From positions 1-14,096 of the forward strand of contig CALGOL010000432.1 of assembly GCA_937960755.1 (NCBI GenBank): a stretch of 14,096 nucleotides of DNA, given 5' to 3'. The stretch's first letter is position 1, and each line of letters begins with the position of its first letter. The stretch comes from an uncultured Azospirillum sp. Lineage in GTDB: Bacteria; Pseudomonadota; Alphaproteobacteria; Azospirillales; Azospirillaceae. The notes under the pieces are model-generated. The model saw only the letters and a program-made list of their open reading frames with translations, did not search any database and was not told the DNA's origin. Positions 7,674 through 13,512 of this stretch are shown piece after piece. The position numbers and the translations under genes were made by a program.

Positions 7674-8303
7674 CTAGCGGCGTGAGCCCTGGTTCAATTG
7701 CGTCCGGTTATAGGCCAACTGGCTTTCGGTCAACTGGAAGCCCACCATCACTTGCCAATCTTTGGCGTTGAAATCCTTGGGCAGCGGGATATGCGGGGCC
7801 ACTTCCTCCACCCAGCCGCGGCGGGGGTCTTCGGCGGTGAAGCGGGCGCCGGTGTCGAACTCGCTTTTCGCCGCCGGGACCTGTTCGCCAGGGCGGAACA
7901 CCGCGACGAAATAACGATAGCGGCCGGCGTCGCCTTGCAGCGCCGGGCCGCGCTCCGCCACAAAGGCGAGCTTCAGGTTCACCGTCACGCCGTCAGCGCC
8001 GTATTCGCAATTGCCGGTGAAATCGGCGATGGCGGCGCGGGACATCACGGCGGTGGCGTCGCGCCCGGCGCCGTCGCGCAGGTGGGTGATTTCCTGCAAG
8101 TCGCGCACGATGGAAACCTTGGGGCAGCCGAGCGCCAGTTCCGCCGCGGTCGGCGCGGAAAGGCCGATGCCGCCGCAACCGGCCAGCAGGGATGAGCCCG
8201 CCAGCGCCGCCAGCAAGGCGGGCAGATGTTTGGCGGCCAGGCGTTTGGCGGCCAGACGTTTGCGGAAAGTGCTGGCTGTGCTAACTGATGTGCGGCGGTG
8301 CAT
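7674..8303 (-). CDS. Conserved hypothetical lipoprotein, probably outer membrane
   Basis: This 209-residue predicted lipoprotein has unknown function. It has a long, strongly basic n-region (residues 1-27, rich in Arg/Lys), a hydrophobic h-region (29-40) and the lipobox LLAG-Cys43, where signal peptidase II should cut. The residue after Cys is Gly rather than Asp, which favours delivery to the outer membrane by Lol. The mature part (CPKVSIVRDLQEITHLRDG at about 59-77, then a beta-rich domain with NCEYGADGVTVNLKLAF and WQVMVGFQLTESQLAYNRTQ near the end) looks like an alphaproteobacterial lipoprotein family without a named role. The ATG at 8303 was preferred to an upstream start at 8411, because the longer form adds 36 residues that overlap ispH and spoil the signal peptide. 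A GGAAAC ribosome site precedes 8303. Its n-region contains a 15-bp tandem DNA repeat. Confidence 0.8.
   Translation of the reverse strand: MHRRTSVSTASTFRKRLAAKRLAAKHLPALLAALAGSSLLAGCGGIGLSAPTAAELALGCPKVSIVRDLQEITHLRDGAGRDATAVMSRAAIADFTGNCEYGADGVTVNLKLAFVAERGPALQGDAGRYRYFVAVFRPGEQVPAAKSEFDTGARFTAEDPRRGWVEEVAPHIPLPKDFNAKDWQVMVGFQLTESQLAYNRTQLNQGSRR
8217..8261. repeat. Three 15-bp tandem repeats inside a signal peptide
   Basis: Units lie at 8217-8231, 8232-8246 and 8247-8261. The second and third differ by one base and the first is more diverged. In the minus-strand lipoprotein they encode KRLAA-KRLAA-KHLPA (residues 15-29), so the period keeps the reading frame and lengthens the positively charged n-region of the signal peptide. 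Confidence 0.85.
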
Positions 8304-8394
8304 GTTTCCGGCCTGATGCTGGCGTTGCGTAATGCGCCGACTGTAGTCAAGCCCATGGCGCGGCGCAAGAAGTCGTCCGGGCGGATAGAGGGGA
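8304..8394. promoter_or_regulatory. Divergent promoter region between lipoprotein gene and ispH
   Basis: This 91-bp region must hold both start signals for two divergent genes. On the minus strand TTGACT (8345-8350 read in reverse) is a plausible -35 element for the lipoprotein gene, but no convincing -10 follows at 16-18 bp. On the plus strand no clear sigma-70 pair was seen. An AGAGGGG ribosome site at 8387-8393 serves ispH. Confidence 0.35.
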
Positions 8395-9354
8395 ATGAAC
8401 GCTGTGACCAAGCCTGCGCTAAAAGTTTTGCTGGCGGCTCCTCGCGGTTTTTGCGCCGGGGTGGACCGGGCGATTCAGATTGTCGAGACAGCCATCGCTC
8501 GTTTCGGCGCGCCGGTCTACGTGCGCCATGAAATCGTGCATAACCGATTCGTGGTGGAAAGCCTGGAAGCCAAGGGCGCAGTCTTCATTGACGAATTGGA
8601 TGAAGCGCCCGACGGCCGCCCGGTGGTGTTTTCCGCCCATGGCGTGCCGAAATCGGTGCCGGCGGCGGCGGAAGCCCGCGGCCTGTTCTACCTCGACGCC
8701 ACCTGTCCCCTGGTCAGCAAGGTGCATCGCGAGGCGGAGCGCCACCACGCCGCCGGCCGCCAAGTGATCCTGATCGGCCACGCCGGCCACCCTGAGGTGA
8801 TCGGCACTATGGGGCAATTGCCGGAAGGCGCGGTCTTGCTGGTGGAAAAAGCTGAGGACGTGGCGACGTTGCAGGTCGCCGACCCGGATAATCTGGCTTT
8901 CGCCACCCAGACCACCTTATCGGTGGATGAAACCGCCGACATCGTCGCCGCCTTGCGAGCGCGCTTTCCCGCCATGGCCGGGCCGCGCAAGGAAGACATC
9001 TGCTACGCCACCACCAACCGGCAAGAAGCGGTGAAAAGCATCGCCCCGCAGTTGGACGCGCTGTTGGTGCTGGGGGCGCCCAACTCCTCCAACTCCCGCC
9101 GGCTGGTGGAGGTCGGACGGCGGCACGGCTGCGAGCGCTCGGTTTTGGTGCAGCGCGCCGCGGAAATCGACTGGGCCGGGCTGGAGGGCGTTCAAACCCT
9201 GGGCGTGACCGCCGGGGCGTCGGCGCCCGACGTGCTGATTCGCGAGGTGCTGGACGCGCTGGCGGCGCGCTTCGCCGTGACGGTGGAGGAAGTGCGCACA
9301 GCCACCGAAGACATCGCCTTCAAACTGCCGAAAGAGCTGACCGGCGAAGCGTGA
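8395..9354 (+). CDS. ispH: 4-hydroxy-3-methylbut-2-enyl diphosphate reductase (IspH/LytB)
   Basis: IspH is the last MEP-pathway enzyme. It reductively dehydroxylates HMBPP to isopentenyl and dimethylallyl diphosphate using an iron-sulphur cluster in the cytoplasm. The 319-residue length is normal. The three cluster-binding cysteines are Cys20 (APRGFCAGVDRAI), Cys104 (DATCPLVSKVH) and Cys203 (EDICYATTNRQ). Substrate-pocket motifs EIVHNRFVV (46-54), FSAHGVPKSVP (79-89), GHAGHPEVIGTMGQLP (128-143) and NSSNSRRL are intact. The first in-frame ATG is at 8395, but the only strong ribosome site, AGAGGGG at 8387-8393, is just 1 nt away from it. The in-frame GTG at 8404 sits 10 nt from that site and may be the real start, giving MTKPALKV. 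It is divergent from the lipoprotein gene. Another MEP-pathway gene, ispE, lies at the right end of the window. Confidence 0.97.
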   Translation: MNAVTKPALKVLLAAPRGFCAGVDRAIQIVETAIARFGAPVYVRHEIVHNRFVVESLEAKGAVFIDELDEAPDGRPVVFSAHGVPKSVPAAAEARGLFYLDATCPLVSKVHREAERHHAAGRQVILIGHAGHPEVIGTMGQLPEGAVLLVEKAEDVATLQVADPDNLAFATQTTLSVDETADIVAALRARFPAMAGPRKEDICYATTNRQEAVKSIAPQLDALLVLGAPNSSNSRRLVEVGRRHGCERSVLVQRAAEIDWAGLEGVQTLGVTAGASAPDVLIREVLDALAARFAVTVEEVRTATEDIAFKLPKELTGEA

Positions 9355-9401
9355 GGGCGGCGGAGGCGCTGGCGGCAGGGAAATCGCTCGAAGGAAGACA
9401 T

Positions 9402-9534
9402 CCCTCTCCCCTTGCGGGAGAGGGAAGAGCCGAAGGCGAGAGGGTGAGGGGTTGTACGGCCGGATGGCCGGAAAAGTCCTAATCCGCCGGCGTTTACCCC
9501 TCATCCCAACCCTTCTCCCGCAGGGGGAGAAGGG
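9402..9534. repeat. Dispersed intergenic repeat, paired purine/pyrimidine hairpins
   Basis: Two inverted arms carry their own hairpins: CCCTCTCCC (9402-9410) with GGGAGAGGG (9416-9424), a 9-bp perfect stem, and CCCTTCTCCC (9510-9519) with GGGAGAAGGG (9525-9534), a 10-bp perfect stem. Each arm also contains a GTGAGGGG/CCCCTCAT box (about 9444-9451 and 9497-9504), placed so that the whole element is an imperfect inverted repeat. This CCCTCTCCC...GGGTGAGGGG form is a widely dispersed intergenic repeat type in Proteobacteria. It fills the 280-bp gap between ispH and the ParA-like gene and may end ispH transcripts. Confidence 0.85.
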
Positions 9535-9634
9535 CTTCAATCCTCCCAAGCGATTGCCCTGGCTCTGGCGGTCGGCGGTTGAATGAGATAAACATTTCCG
9601 CAACATGAAAAAATAAACCGGGGGAAGCGCGGGC
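9535..9634 (+). promoter_or_regulatory. Leader/promoter region of the ParA-like gene
   Basis: This stretch follows the dispersed repeat. It becomes AT-rich from about 9579 (TTGAATGAGATAAACATT onwards to AAAAAATAAA), unlike the surrounding DNA, which is consistent with a promoter. I cannot fix a -35/-10 pair with proper spacing. A strong ribosome site, GGGGGAAG, ends about 7 nt before ATG 9635. Confidence 0.4.
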
Positions 9635-10282
9635 ATGGCGGGCAAGGTGATAACCGTGGCGCAGCAAAAAGGCGGCGCCGGCAAAACCACCACCGTGGCG
9701 CATCTCGCCATCGCCTGGACCCAGTTGGGCCGCTCGGTCGCCACCGTCGACATTGATCCGCAAGGCAGCCTGACCCGCTGGCACGAAGTGCGCAGCGCCG
9801 CCACCAACGGCAAGCCCGGCTTCACCCATCTGCAAATCAACGGCTGGCGCACCCAGGCCGAAGTCGAAAAGCTGGCGCGCAGTCACGACGTGGTGGTGAT
9901 CGACAGCCCGCCGCACGCCCAGACCGAAGCGCGCATCGCCGTGCGCGCCGCTTCCTTGGTGATCGCCCCGGTGCAACCGAGCCCGATGGATTTATGGGCG
10001 ATGGCCCCGACGCTGGAACTGGCGGCGCAGGAAAAACGCCAAATCCTGATGGTGATGAACCGGGTGCCGCCGCGCACCAAATTGGCCGACGCGCTGGCGG
10101 CGGAAGTGCAAAAACTGGTCAACCCGCCCGCCGTGACGCTGGCCGATACTCAGATCGGCAACCGCACCGCCTACGCCGGCACGCTGTTGACCGGGATGTC
10201 GGTGACCGAAACCGGCCGGCGCACCCAGGCGGCGTTGGAAATGCAGGCGCTGGCGCAGGAAATCCTGCGCCGGGCGGGGTAG
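9635..10282 (+). CDS. Orphan ParA/ParF-type ATPase
   Basis: This small ParA/MinD-superfamily ATPase has 215 residues, the size of type Ib (ParF-like) partition ATPases that lack an N-terminal helix-turn-helix. The deviant Walker A motif QKGGAGKTT is at 11-19, with signature Lys12 and catalytic-loop Lys17. A second motif, VDIDPQGSLTRW, is at 38-49 (Asp39 and Asp41). Walker B VVVIDSPPH is at 87-94 with Asp90. Such proteins dimerise on ATP, bind DNA or membrane non-specifically, and position plasmids, chromosomes or protein clusters. No parB, centromere-like repeats, flagellar or chemotaxis genes lie beside it, so its cargo is unknown and chromosome partition should not be assumed. GGGGGAAG precedes the ATG. 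It is convergent with the kinase gene, with a 13-bp gap between stops. Confidence 0.9.
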   Translation: MAGKVITVAQQKGGAGKTTTVAHLAIAWTQLGRSVATVDIDPQGSLTRWHEVRSAATNGKPGFTHLQINGWRTQAEVEKLARSHDVVVIDSPPHAQTEARIAVRAASLVIAPVQPSPMDLWAMAPTLELAAQEKRQILMVMNRVPPRTKLADALAAEVQKLVNPPAVTLADTQIGNRTAYAGTLLTGMSVTETGRRTQAALEMQALAQEILRRAG

Positions 10283-10295
10283 TCGGCTCAAAAGC

Positions 10296-11702
10296 TCACC
10301 CCGGCAGCGTCGCCGTCGCCGTCAACCCGCCTTCCGGCCGATTGGCCAAGGTCACGTCGCCGCCGTGGCCGCGCAGAATAGTGCGGGCGGTGGAGAGCCC
10401 CAGCCCCACGCCGCCGGTGTCGCGCGACCGCGACGCCTCCACCCGGTAGAACGGCTGAAACACCTTTTCCAGTTGCTCGGGCGGGATGCCGGGACCGTCG
10501 TCGGTCACCTCCACCACGCCGCCGCCGTCGCCCAACGAATGCAACGCCACCCGCGCGGCGCCGCCATAGGCCAGCGCGTTGTCGATCAGGTTCGCCAAAG
10601 CCCGGCGCAACGCCACCGGCCGGCCGTGGACGATCAGCCGCGACGGCCCGTCGTAAACGGCGTCTTGCCCGGCGTCGGCGCGGTCGTCGCACAGGCTTTG
10701 CAGCATCGCCGCCAAATCCATCGGGCCGCGCGGCTCGCGCTTGGCGTCGTCGCGCGCGAAGGCCAGCGTGGCGTCGATCATCGCCTGCATTTCGTCCAAG
10801 TCGGCCAGCATGCGGCGTTGCATGTCCTCGTCGTCCACCAACTCGGCGCGCAGGCGCAGCCGGGTCAAGGGCGTGCGCAAATCATGGCTCATCGCCGCCA
10901 CCATCTGGGTGCGGTCGGCGACGAAGCGGGCGAGGCGGGATTGCATGAGGTTGAAGGCGCGGGTGGCGGCGCGCAGTTCCTTCGGCCCGTCCTCCAACAG
11001 TTCCGGGGCTTCCGGGTCGAGTCCCAGCCGCTCGGCGGCGGCGGCGAAGCGCGCCAAGGGCGCTGTCAGACGACGCGACACCCACCACGACAGCAGCGCC
11101 ACCACGCCGACCACGCCGGCCATCCACATGGCGAAGCGCAGCAGGCGAAACGGCCCGTCCGCCGGGTCGCCGGTGAACAGGTAAAGCCACGAACCATCGC
11201 TCAGGCTCACGGCGATGCGCAAATCGGCATGCGCCCGCATCGCTTCGTGCATCTCCATGCCGGCCGGCGGCGGCGGGGCGAGAGGAGGACGGTCGACGCG
11301 CATGTCGACGACGATTTGCCGCCGCCGCTCGCGGTCGCCTAGGGCGATGCGCACCCGGCGCTCCAGATATTCCAGCGGGCCGGGCTGGCCGCGACGTTCG
11401 GCGTTTGGTTTGCGCGGCCCGTCGGGGCGCCATTTCACCCCCAACACCGGATCATCCAGCGCGCGGGCGACCCGCTCGCGCTCGCCGGCCGGGGTGGCTT
11501 CAAACAGTTGGACGATGGCCGCCACCCGTTCGGTCAGCACCCGGACGTTATGCACCGGGCCGCCGCCGCCCCGGTCGGTCAGGTAGATCAGCGCGCTGAC
11601 CGCCTGGGTCAGAAACAGCGCCAGAATCACCGCCAGCGCGGTGCGGCCGGCGACGCTGTCCGGCAAGACGCGGCGGGCGCAGGCGAGCAGCCGGTCTTTC
11701 AT
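10296..11702 (-). CDS. EnvZ-like membrane sensor histidine kinase
   Basis: This is an inner-membrane sensor kinase of 468 residues. Transmembrane helix 1 is about 19-42, a periplasmic sensor loop spans about 43-185, and helix 2 is about 187-207. A HAMP domain (about 208-262) follows, then the phosphoacceptor helix AAMSHDLRTPLTRLRLRAELV with His273. The ATPase domain has an N box (ANLIDNALAYGG, Asn371/Asn375), a G1 box (DDGPGI, 401-406), an F box (FQPFYRVE) and a G2 box (GGVGLGLS, 430-437). The H box is nearly that of EnvZ. The loop is Arg/Pro-rich and contains a Met/His cluster (GMEMHEAMRAHADL, 148-161) that could bind metal. Its ATG overlaps the regulator's TGA by 4 bp (ATGA), so translation is probably coupled and the two proteins are cognate partners. 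Confidence 0.94.
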   Translation of the reverse strand: MKDRLLACARRVLPDSVAGRTALAVILALFLTQAVSALIYLTDRGGGGPVHNVRVLTERVAAIVQLFEATPAGERERVARALDDPVLGVKWRPDGPRKPNAERRGQPGPLEYLERRVRIALGDRERRRQIVVDMRVDRPPLAPPPPAGMEMHEAMRAHADLRIAVSLSDGSWLYLFTGDPADGPFRLLRFAMWMAGVVGVVALLSWWVSRRLTAPLARFAAAAERLGLDPEAPELLEDGPKELRAATRAFNLMQSRLARFVADRTQMVAAMSHDLRTPLTRLRLRAELVDDEDMQRRMLADLDEMQAMIDATLAFARDDAKREPRGPMDLAAMLQSLCDDRADAGQDAVYDGPSRLIVHGRPVALRRALANLIDNALAYGGAARVALHSLGDGGGVVEVTDDGPGIPPEQLEKVFQPFYRVEASRSRDTGGVGLGLSTARTILRGHGGDVTLANRPEGGLTATATLPG

Positions 11703-12451
11703 CCGACGCTCACCGCCGGGGTGAACATGTAGCCGCCGCCGCGCACCGTTTTAATGATTTGCGGGTCGGCCGGGTCGGGTTCGATCTTGCGGCGCAGCCG
11801 GCTGATCTGCACGTCGATGGCGCGGTCGAACGGCACGGCGGCGCGTCCGCGGGCGAGGTCAAGCAATTGGTCGCGGCTCAACACCCGTTGCGGCCGTTCC
11901 GCCAGCGCCGCCAGCAGGTCGTATTCACCGGCCGACAGCGGCACCAGCGCGCCTTCCGGGCTGTGCAGTTCGCGCCGCGCCAGATCCAGCGCCCAGCCTT
12001 CAAAGCGCAAGATTTTACCGCCGCTTTCCGGCGCGCCGCCGTTTCCGGCCGCGACGGGGGGCGGCGGCAGCGAGGCTCGGCGCAGCACCGCTTTGATGCG
12101 CGCCAGCAATTCGCGCGGACCGAACGGCTTGGGAAGGTAGTCGTCCGCCCCCATCTCCAGCCCGACGATACGGTCGGTTTCCTCCCCCATCGCCGTCAGC
12201 ATGATGATCGGCAAGTCGCCGCCCGCCCGCAGCCGGCGGCAAATCGACAAGCCGTCCTCGCCCGGCAGCATAAGATCAAGCACCAGCAGATCGACCCGCG
12301 CCGCCTCCATCAGTCGGGTCATTTCCTGCCCGTCCTTGGCGGCGGTGACGCGGTAGCCGTGCTTGGTGAGAAACTGCGCCAGCAGCGACCGGATTTCGCG
12401 GTCGTCGTCGACGATCATGATGTGTGGGGTGCGTTGCTCCATGTCCGCCAT
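11699..12451 (-). CDS. OmpR-like response regulator
   Basis: This is a DNA-binding response regulator of the OmpR/PhoB class, 250 residues. The receiver domain (about 10-125) has the acidic pocket VDDDRE (14-19), phosphoacceptor Asp59 in VLDLMLPGEDGLSICRRLR (a stretch nearly identical to E. coli OmpR), Thr86 (IIMLTAMGEETDRIVG) and Lys108 (DDYLPKPFGPRELLARIKAVLRR). A Pro/Gly-rich linker (about 126-146) leads to a winged-helix domain (about 147-246) with SAGEYDLL, LSRDQLL, FDRAIDVQISRLRRKIE and IIKTVRGGGYMF. The start at 12451 (MADMEQRTPH) fits the family, with MEQ at 12442 as an alternative. A longer in-frame start at 12703 would add 84 non-family residues and overlap the divergent gene, so it is rejected. 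It probably regulates itself and the divergent Spy-like gene from their shared 223-bp intergenic region. Confidence 0.95.
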   Translation of the reverse strand: MADMEQRTPHIMIVDDDREIRSLLAQFLTKHGYRVTAAKDGQEMTRLMEAARVDLLVLDLMLPGEDGLSICRRLRAGGDLPIIMLTAMGEETDRIVGLEMGADDYLPKPFGPRELLARIKAVLRRASLPPPPVAAGNGGAPESGGKILRFEGWALDLARRELHSPEGALVPLSAGEYDLLAALAERPQRVLSRDQLLDLARGRAAVPFDRAIDVQISRLRRKIEPDPADPQIIKTVRGGGYMFTPAVSVG

Positions 12452-12472
12452 GATCCATCCGGGCCCCGGAAA

Positions 12473-12498
12473 GGTTAAGCGGAAAATGGTTACGGCGG
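12473..12498. promoter_or_regulatory. Direct repeat GGTTA, 15-bp period, before the regulator gene
   Basis: GGTTAAGCGG (12473-12482) and GGTTACGGCGG (12488-12498) begin 15 bp apart, 22-47 bp upstream of the regulator start. OmpR-class regulators typically bind tandem direct repeats about 10-11 bp apart, so the spacing is not ideal. The location in the shared regulatory region makes an autoregulatory site possible. Confidence 0.3.
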
Positions 12499-12508
12499 CT
12501 TGCGGCGG

Positions 12509-12540
12509 CCGGGGTTTGCAACAGGCCGTTACAAAACCGG
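12509..12540. promoter_or_regulatory. Imperfect palindrome in the divergent intergenic region
   Basis: CCGGGGTTTGCAAC (12509-12522) and GTTACAAAACCGG (12528-12540) form an imperfect inverted repeat around a 5-nt centre, with one indel and a few mismatches. It lies between the OmpR-like regulator gene and the divergent Spy-like gene. It contains a further GTTAC copy like those at 12474 and 12489. It is a candidate operator; no known consensus was matched. Confidence 0.35.
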
Positions 12541-12674
12541 GCCGCGCCGGACATGCGACGGCAACGAACGGGGCGCATCGTTCATCCATCGACAAACGGA
12601 GCGCTGCTCCCGACCAAGCCGCCGGAACAAGGGCGAGGGTCCCAACCGGCGCAGCTAAACACACGGAGACTACG

Positions 12675-13274
12675 ATGAACCGCAAATTCCTTCTCGCCGC
12701 CACCCTGGGTCTTGGTTTGGCGATGACTGGCGGCGCCGTCGCGCTGGCGCAAAGCGGCTATCAATGCCCGATGGGCGGCATGGGCGGCGGCATGGGGCCG
12801 GGCATGGGCGGCGGTTACGGCATGCATAAGATGAGCAAGGGCTTTGGCCCCGACCGCATGTGCAACCCAGACCATGAAGCCCGTCAAGCCGGCATGCTGG
12901 CCTACGCCGAAAAGAAGCTGGGTATCACCGACGCCCAGCGCGACGCCTGGAACGGCGTGGTCGCCGCGGTGAAGGCCGGCGGCGACGCCATGGCCAAGGC
13001 GTGCGACGCCGCCAAACCCGCCGACCCGAAGGCCCCGCAGACGCTGCCGCAGCGCTTGGACGTCATGCAGACGTTCGCGACCTTGCGGGCCGAACAGGCG
13101 GCCAAGGTCATCCCGGCGGTCAAGGCGCTGTATGAAAAACTGACGCCGGAACAAAAGACCATCGCCGACAGCTTCTTTAACCGCGGCATGGGCGGCATGG
13201 GCCCTGGAATGGGCGGTTCCGGCATGGGTCCCGGGATGGGGCCCGGGATGGGCATGGGCGGTCCCGGCCACTGA
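12675..13274 (+). CDS. Met/Gly-rich periplasmic Spy/CpxP-like (LTxxQ) protein
   Basis: This is a 199-residue exported protein. The signal peptide spans 1-25 with a likely cut after ALA (A25/Q26). A Met/Gly tract (31-62, Met at 33, 36, 40, 44, 50, 53 and 62, with His51 and Cys31/Cys63) precedes a helical domain (about 68-168). That domain has an LTxxQ-like ITDAQ (84-88) and a true LTPEQ (156-160), the hallmark of Spy/CpxP periplasmic chaperones and sensors. A second Met/Gly tract (171-197, seven Met) follows. Met-rich tracts can bind copper or silver. A good GGAG (12665-12668) lies 6 nt before the ATG, which starts a normal signal peptide. It is divergent from the OmpR/EnvZ-like pair, like cpxP beside cpxRA. 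A 131-bp duplication changes its end from GPGRG to GPGH. A chaperone role or metal binding is inference. Confidence 0.88.
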   Translation: MNRKFLLAATLGLGLAMTGGAVALAQSGYQCPMGGMGGGMGPGMGGGYGMHKMSKGFGPDRMCNPDHEARQAGMLAYAEKKLGITDAQRDAWNGVVAAVKAGGDAMAKACDAAKPADPKAPQTLPQRLDVMQTFATLRAEQAAKVIPAVKALYEKLTPEQKTIADSFFNRGMGGMGPGMGGSGMGPGMGPGMGMGGPGH

Positions 13275-13400
13275 CGCCGGAACAAAAGACCATCGCCGAC
13301 AGCTTCTTTAACCGCGGCATGGGCGGCATGGGCCCTGGAATGGGCGGTTCCGGCATGGGTCCCGGGATGGGGCCCGGGATGGGCATGGGCGGTCCCGGCC
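13139..13400. repeat. Exact 131-bp tandem duplication
   Basis: Bases 13139-13269 are repeated without a mismatch at 13270-13400. The total is exactly two periods, so there is no extra homology at the breakpoints. The unit covers the LTPEQ motif and the whole C-terminal Met/Gly tract of the Spy-like gene. Since 131 is not a multiple of three, the frame shifts at the junction and meets TGA at 13272-13274. Removing one copy restores the frame to GPGRG and a TAA at 13406-13408. It may be a recent mutation or a failure to merge overlapping contigs. Confidence 0.97.
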
Positions 13401-13408
13401 GCGGCTAA
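13275..13408 (+). pseudogene. Orphaned second copy of the Spy-like gene's 3' end
   Basis: This part of the second duplication copy, plus the original end of the gene (RG codons and TAA at 13406-13408), lies beyond the new stop codon. It has no start of its own and encodes the LTPEQ-to-GPGRG tail only in a frame not reached by the upstream gene. It is a non-coding remnant if the duplication is real. Confidence 0.7.
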
Positions 13409-13454
13409 ATGTGACGATCTTTGAAGCCGCTTCTCCCCCACGGCTTCTTAGGCG

Positions 13455-13493
13455 GGGCGGCGCCGGGTTCCCCCCATTTTCCCGGCGCCGCCC
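13455..13493. terminator. Hairpin terminator between convergent genes
   Basis: GGGCGGCGCCGGG (13455-13467) pairs perfectly over 13 bp with CCCGGCGCCGCCC (13481-13493) across a 13-nt loop, followed by TTAAATC. It lies between the Spy-like gene (plus) and ispE (minus), downstream of both stops. Minus-strand transcripts would see the loop-side run AAAATGG rather than a T-run, so termination may be stronger for the plus strand. A smaller 7-bp hairpin, GAAGCCG with CGGCTTC, lies just before it. Confidence 0.75.
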
Positions 13494-13512
13494 TTAAATC
13501 AAAAGCCGCTTG

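Noticed and set aside
8304..8411. A longer start for the lipoprotein at 8411
   Set aside because: It would overlap the ispH start and place 36 extra residues before an already complete signal peptide and lipobox.
9635..10282. A chromosome partition locus or replication origin at the ParA-like gene
   Set aside because: There is no parB, no parS-like palindrome and no DnaA-box cluster seen nearby. A lone ATPase does not define an origin region.
10365..11342. A 325-residue open frame antisense to the EnvZ-like kinase
   Set aside because: It is a shadow of a gene whose kinase boxes are all present on the other strand. The product is a low-complexity His/Arg/Gln/Gly sequence.
12452..12703. An 84-residue N-terminal extension of the OmpR-like regulator
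   Set aside because: It has no family similarity, overlaps the start of the divergent gene, and the receiver domain begins right after Met 12451.
12582..13271. His/Ala/Pro repeat-rich open frame on the minus strand opposite the Spy-like gene
   Set aside because: The apparent HPGPHPG repeats are the reverse of the Met/Gly codons of the real gene. The plus-strand frame has a signal peptide, ribosome site and LTxxQ motif.
13171..13400. Met/Gly codon repetition as a CRISPR or satellite array
   Set aside because: The short repeats are in-frame GMG/PGMG codons without spacers. The larger repetition is a simple two-copy tandem duplication.
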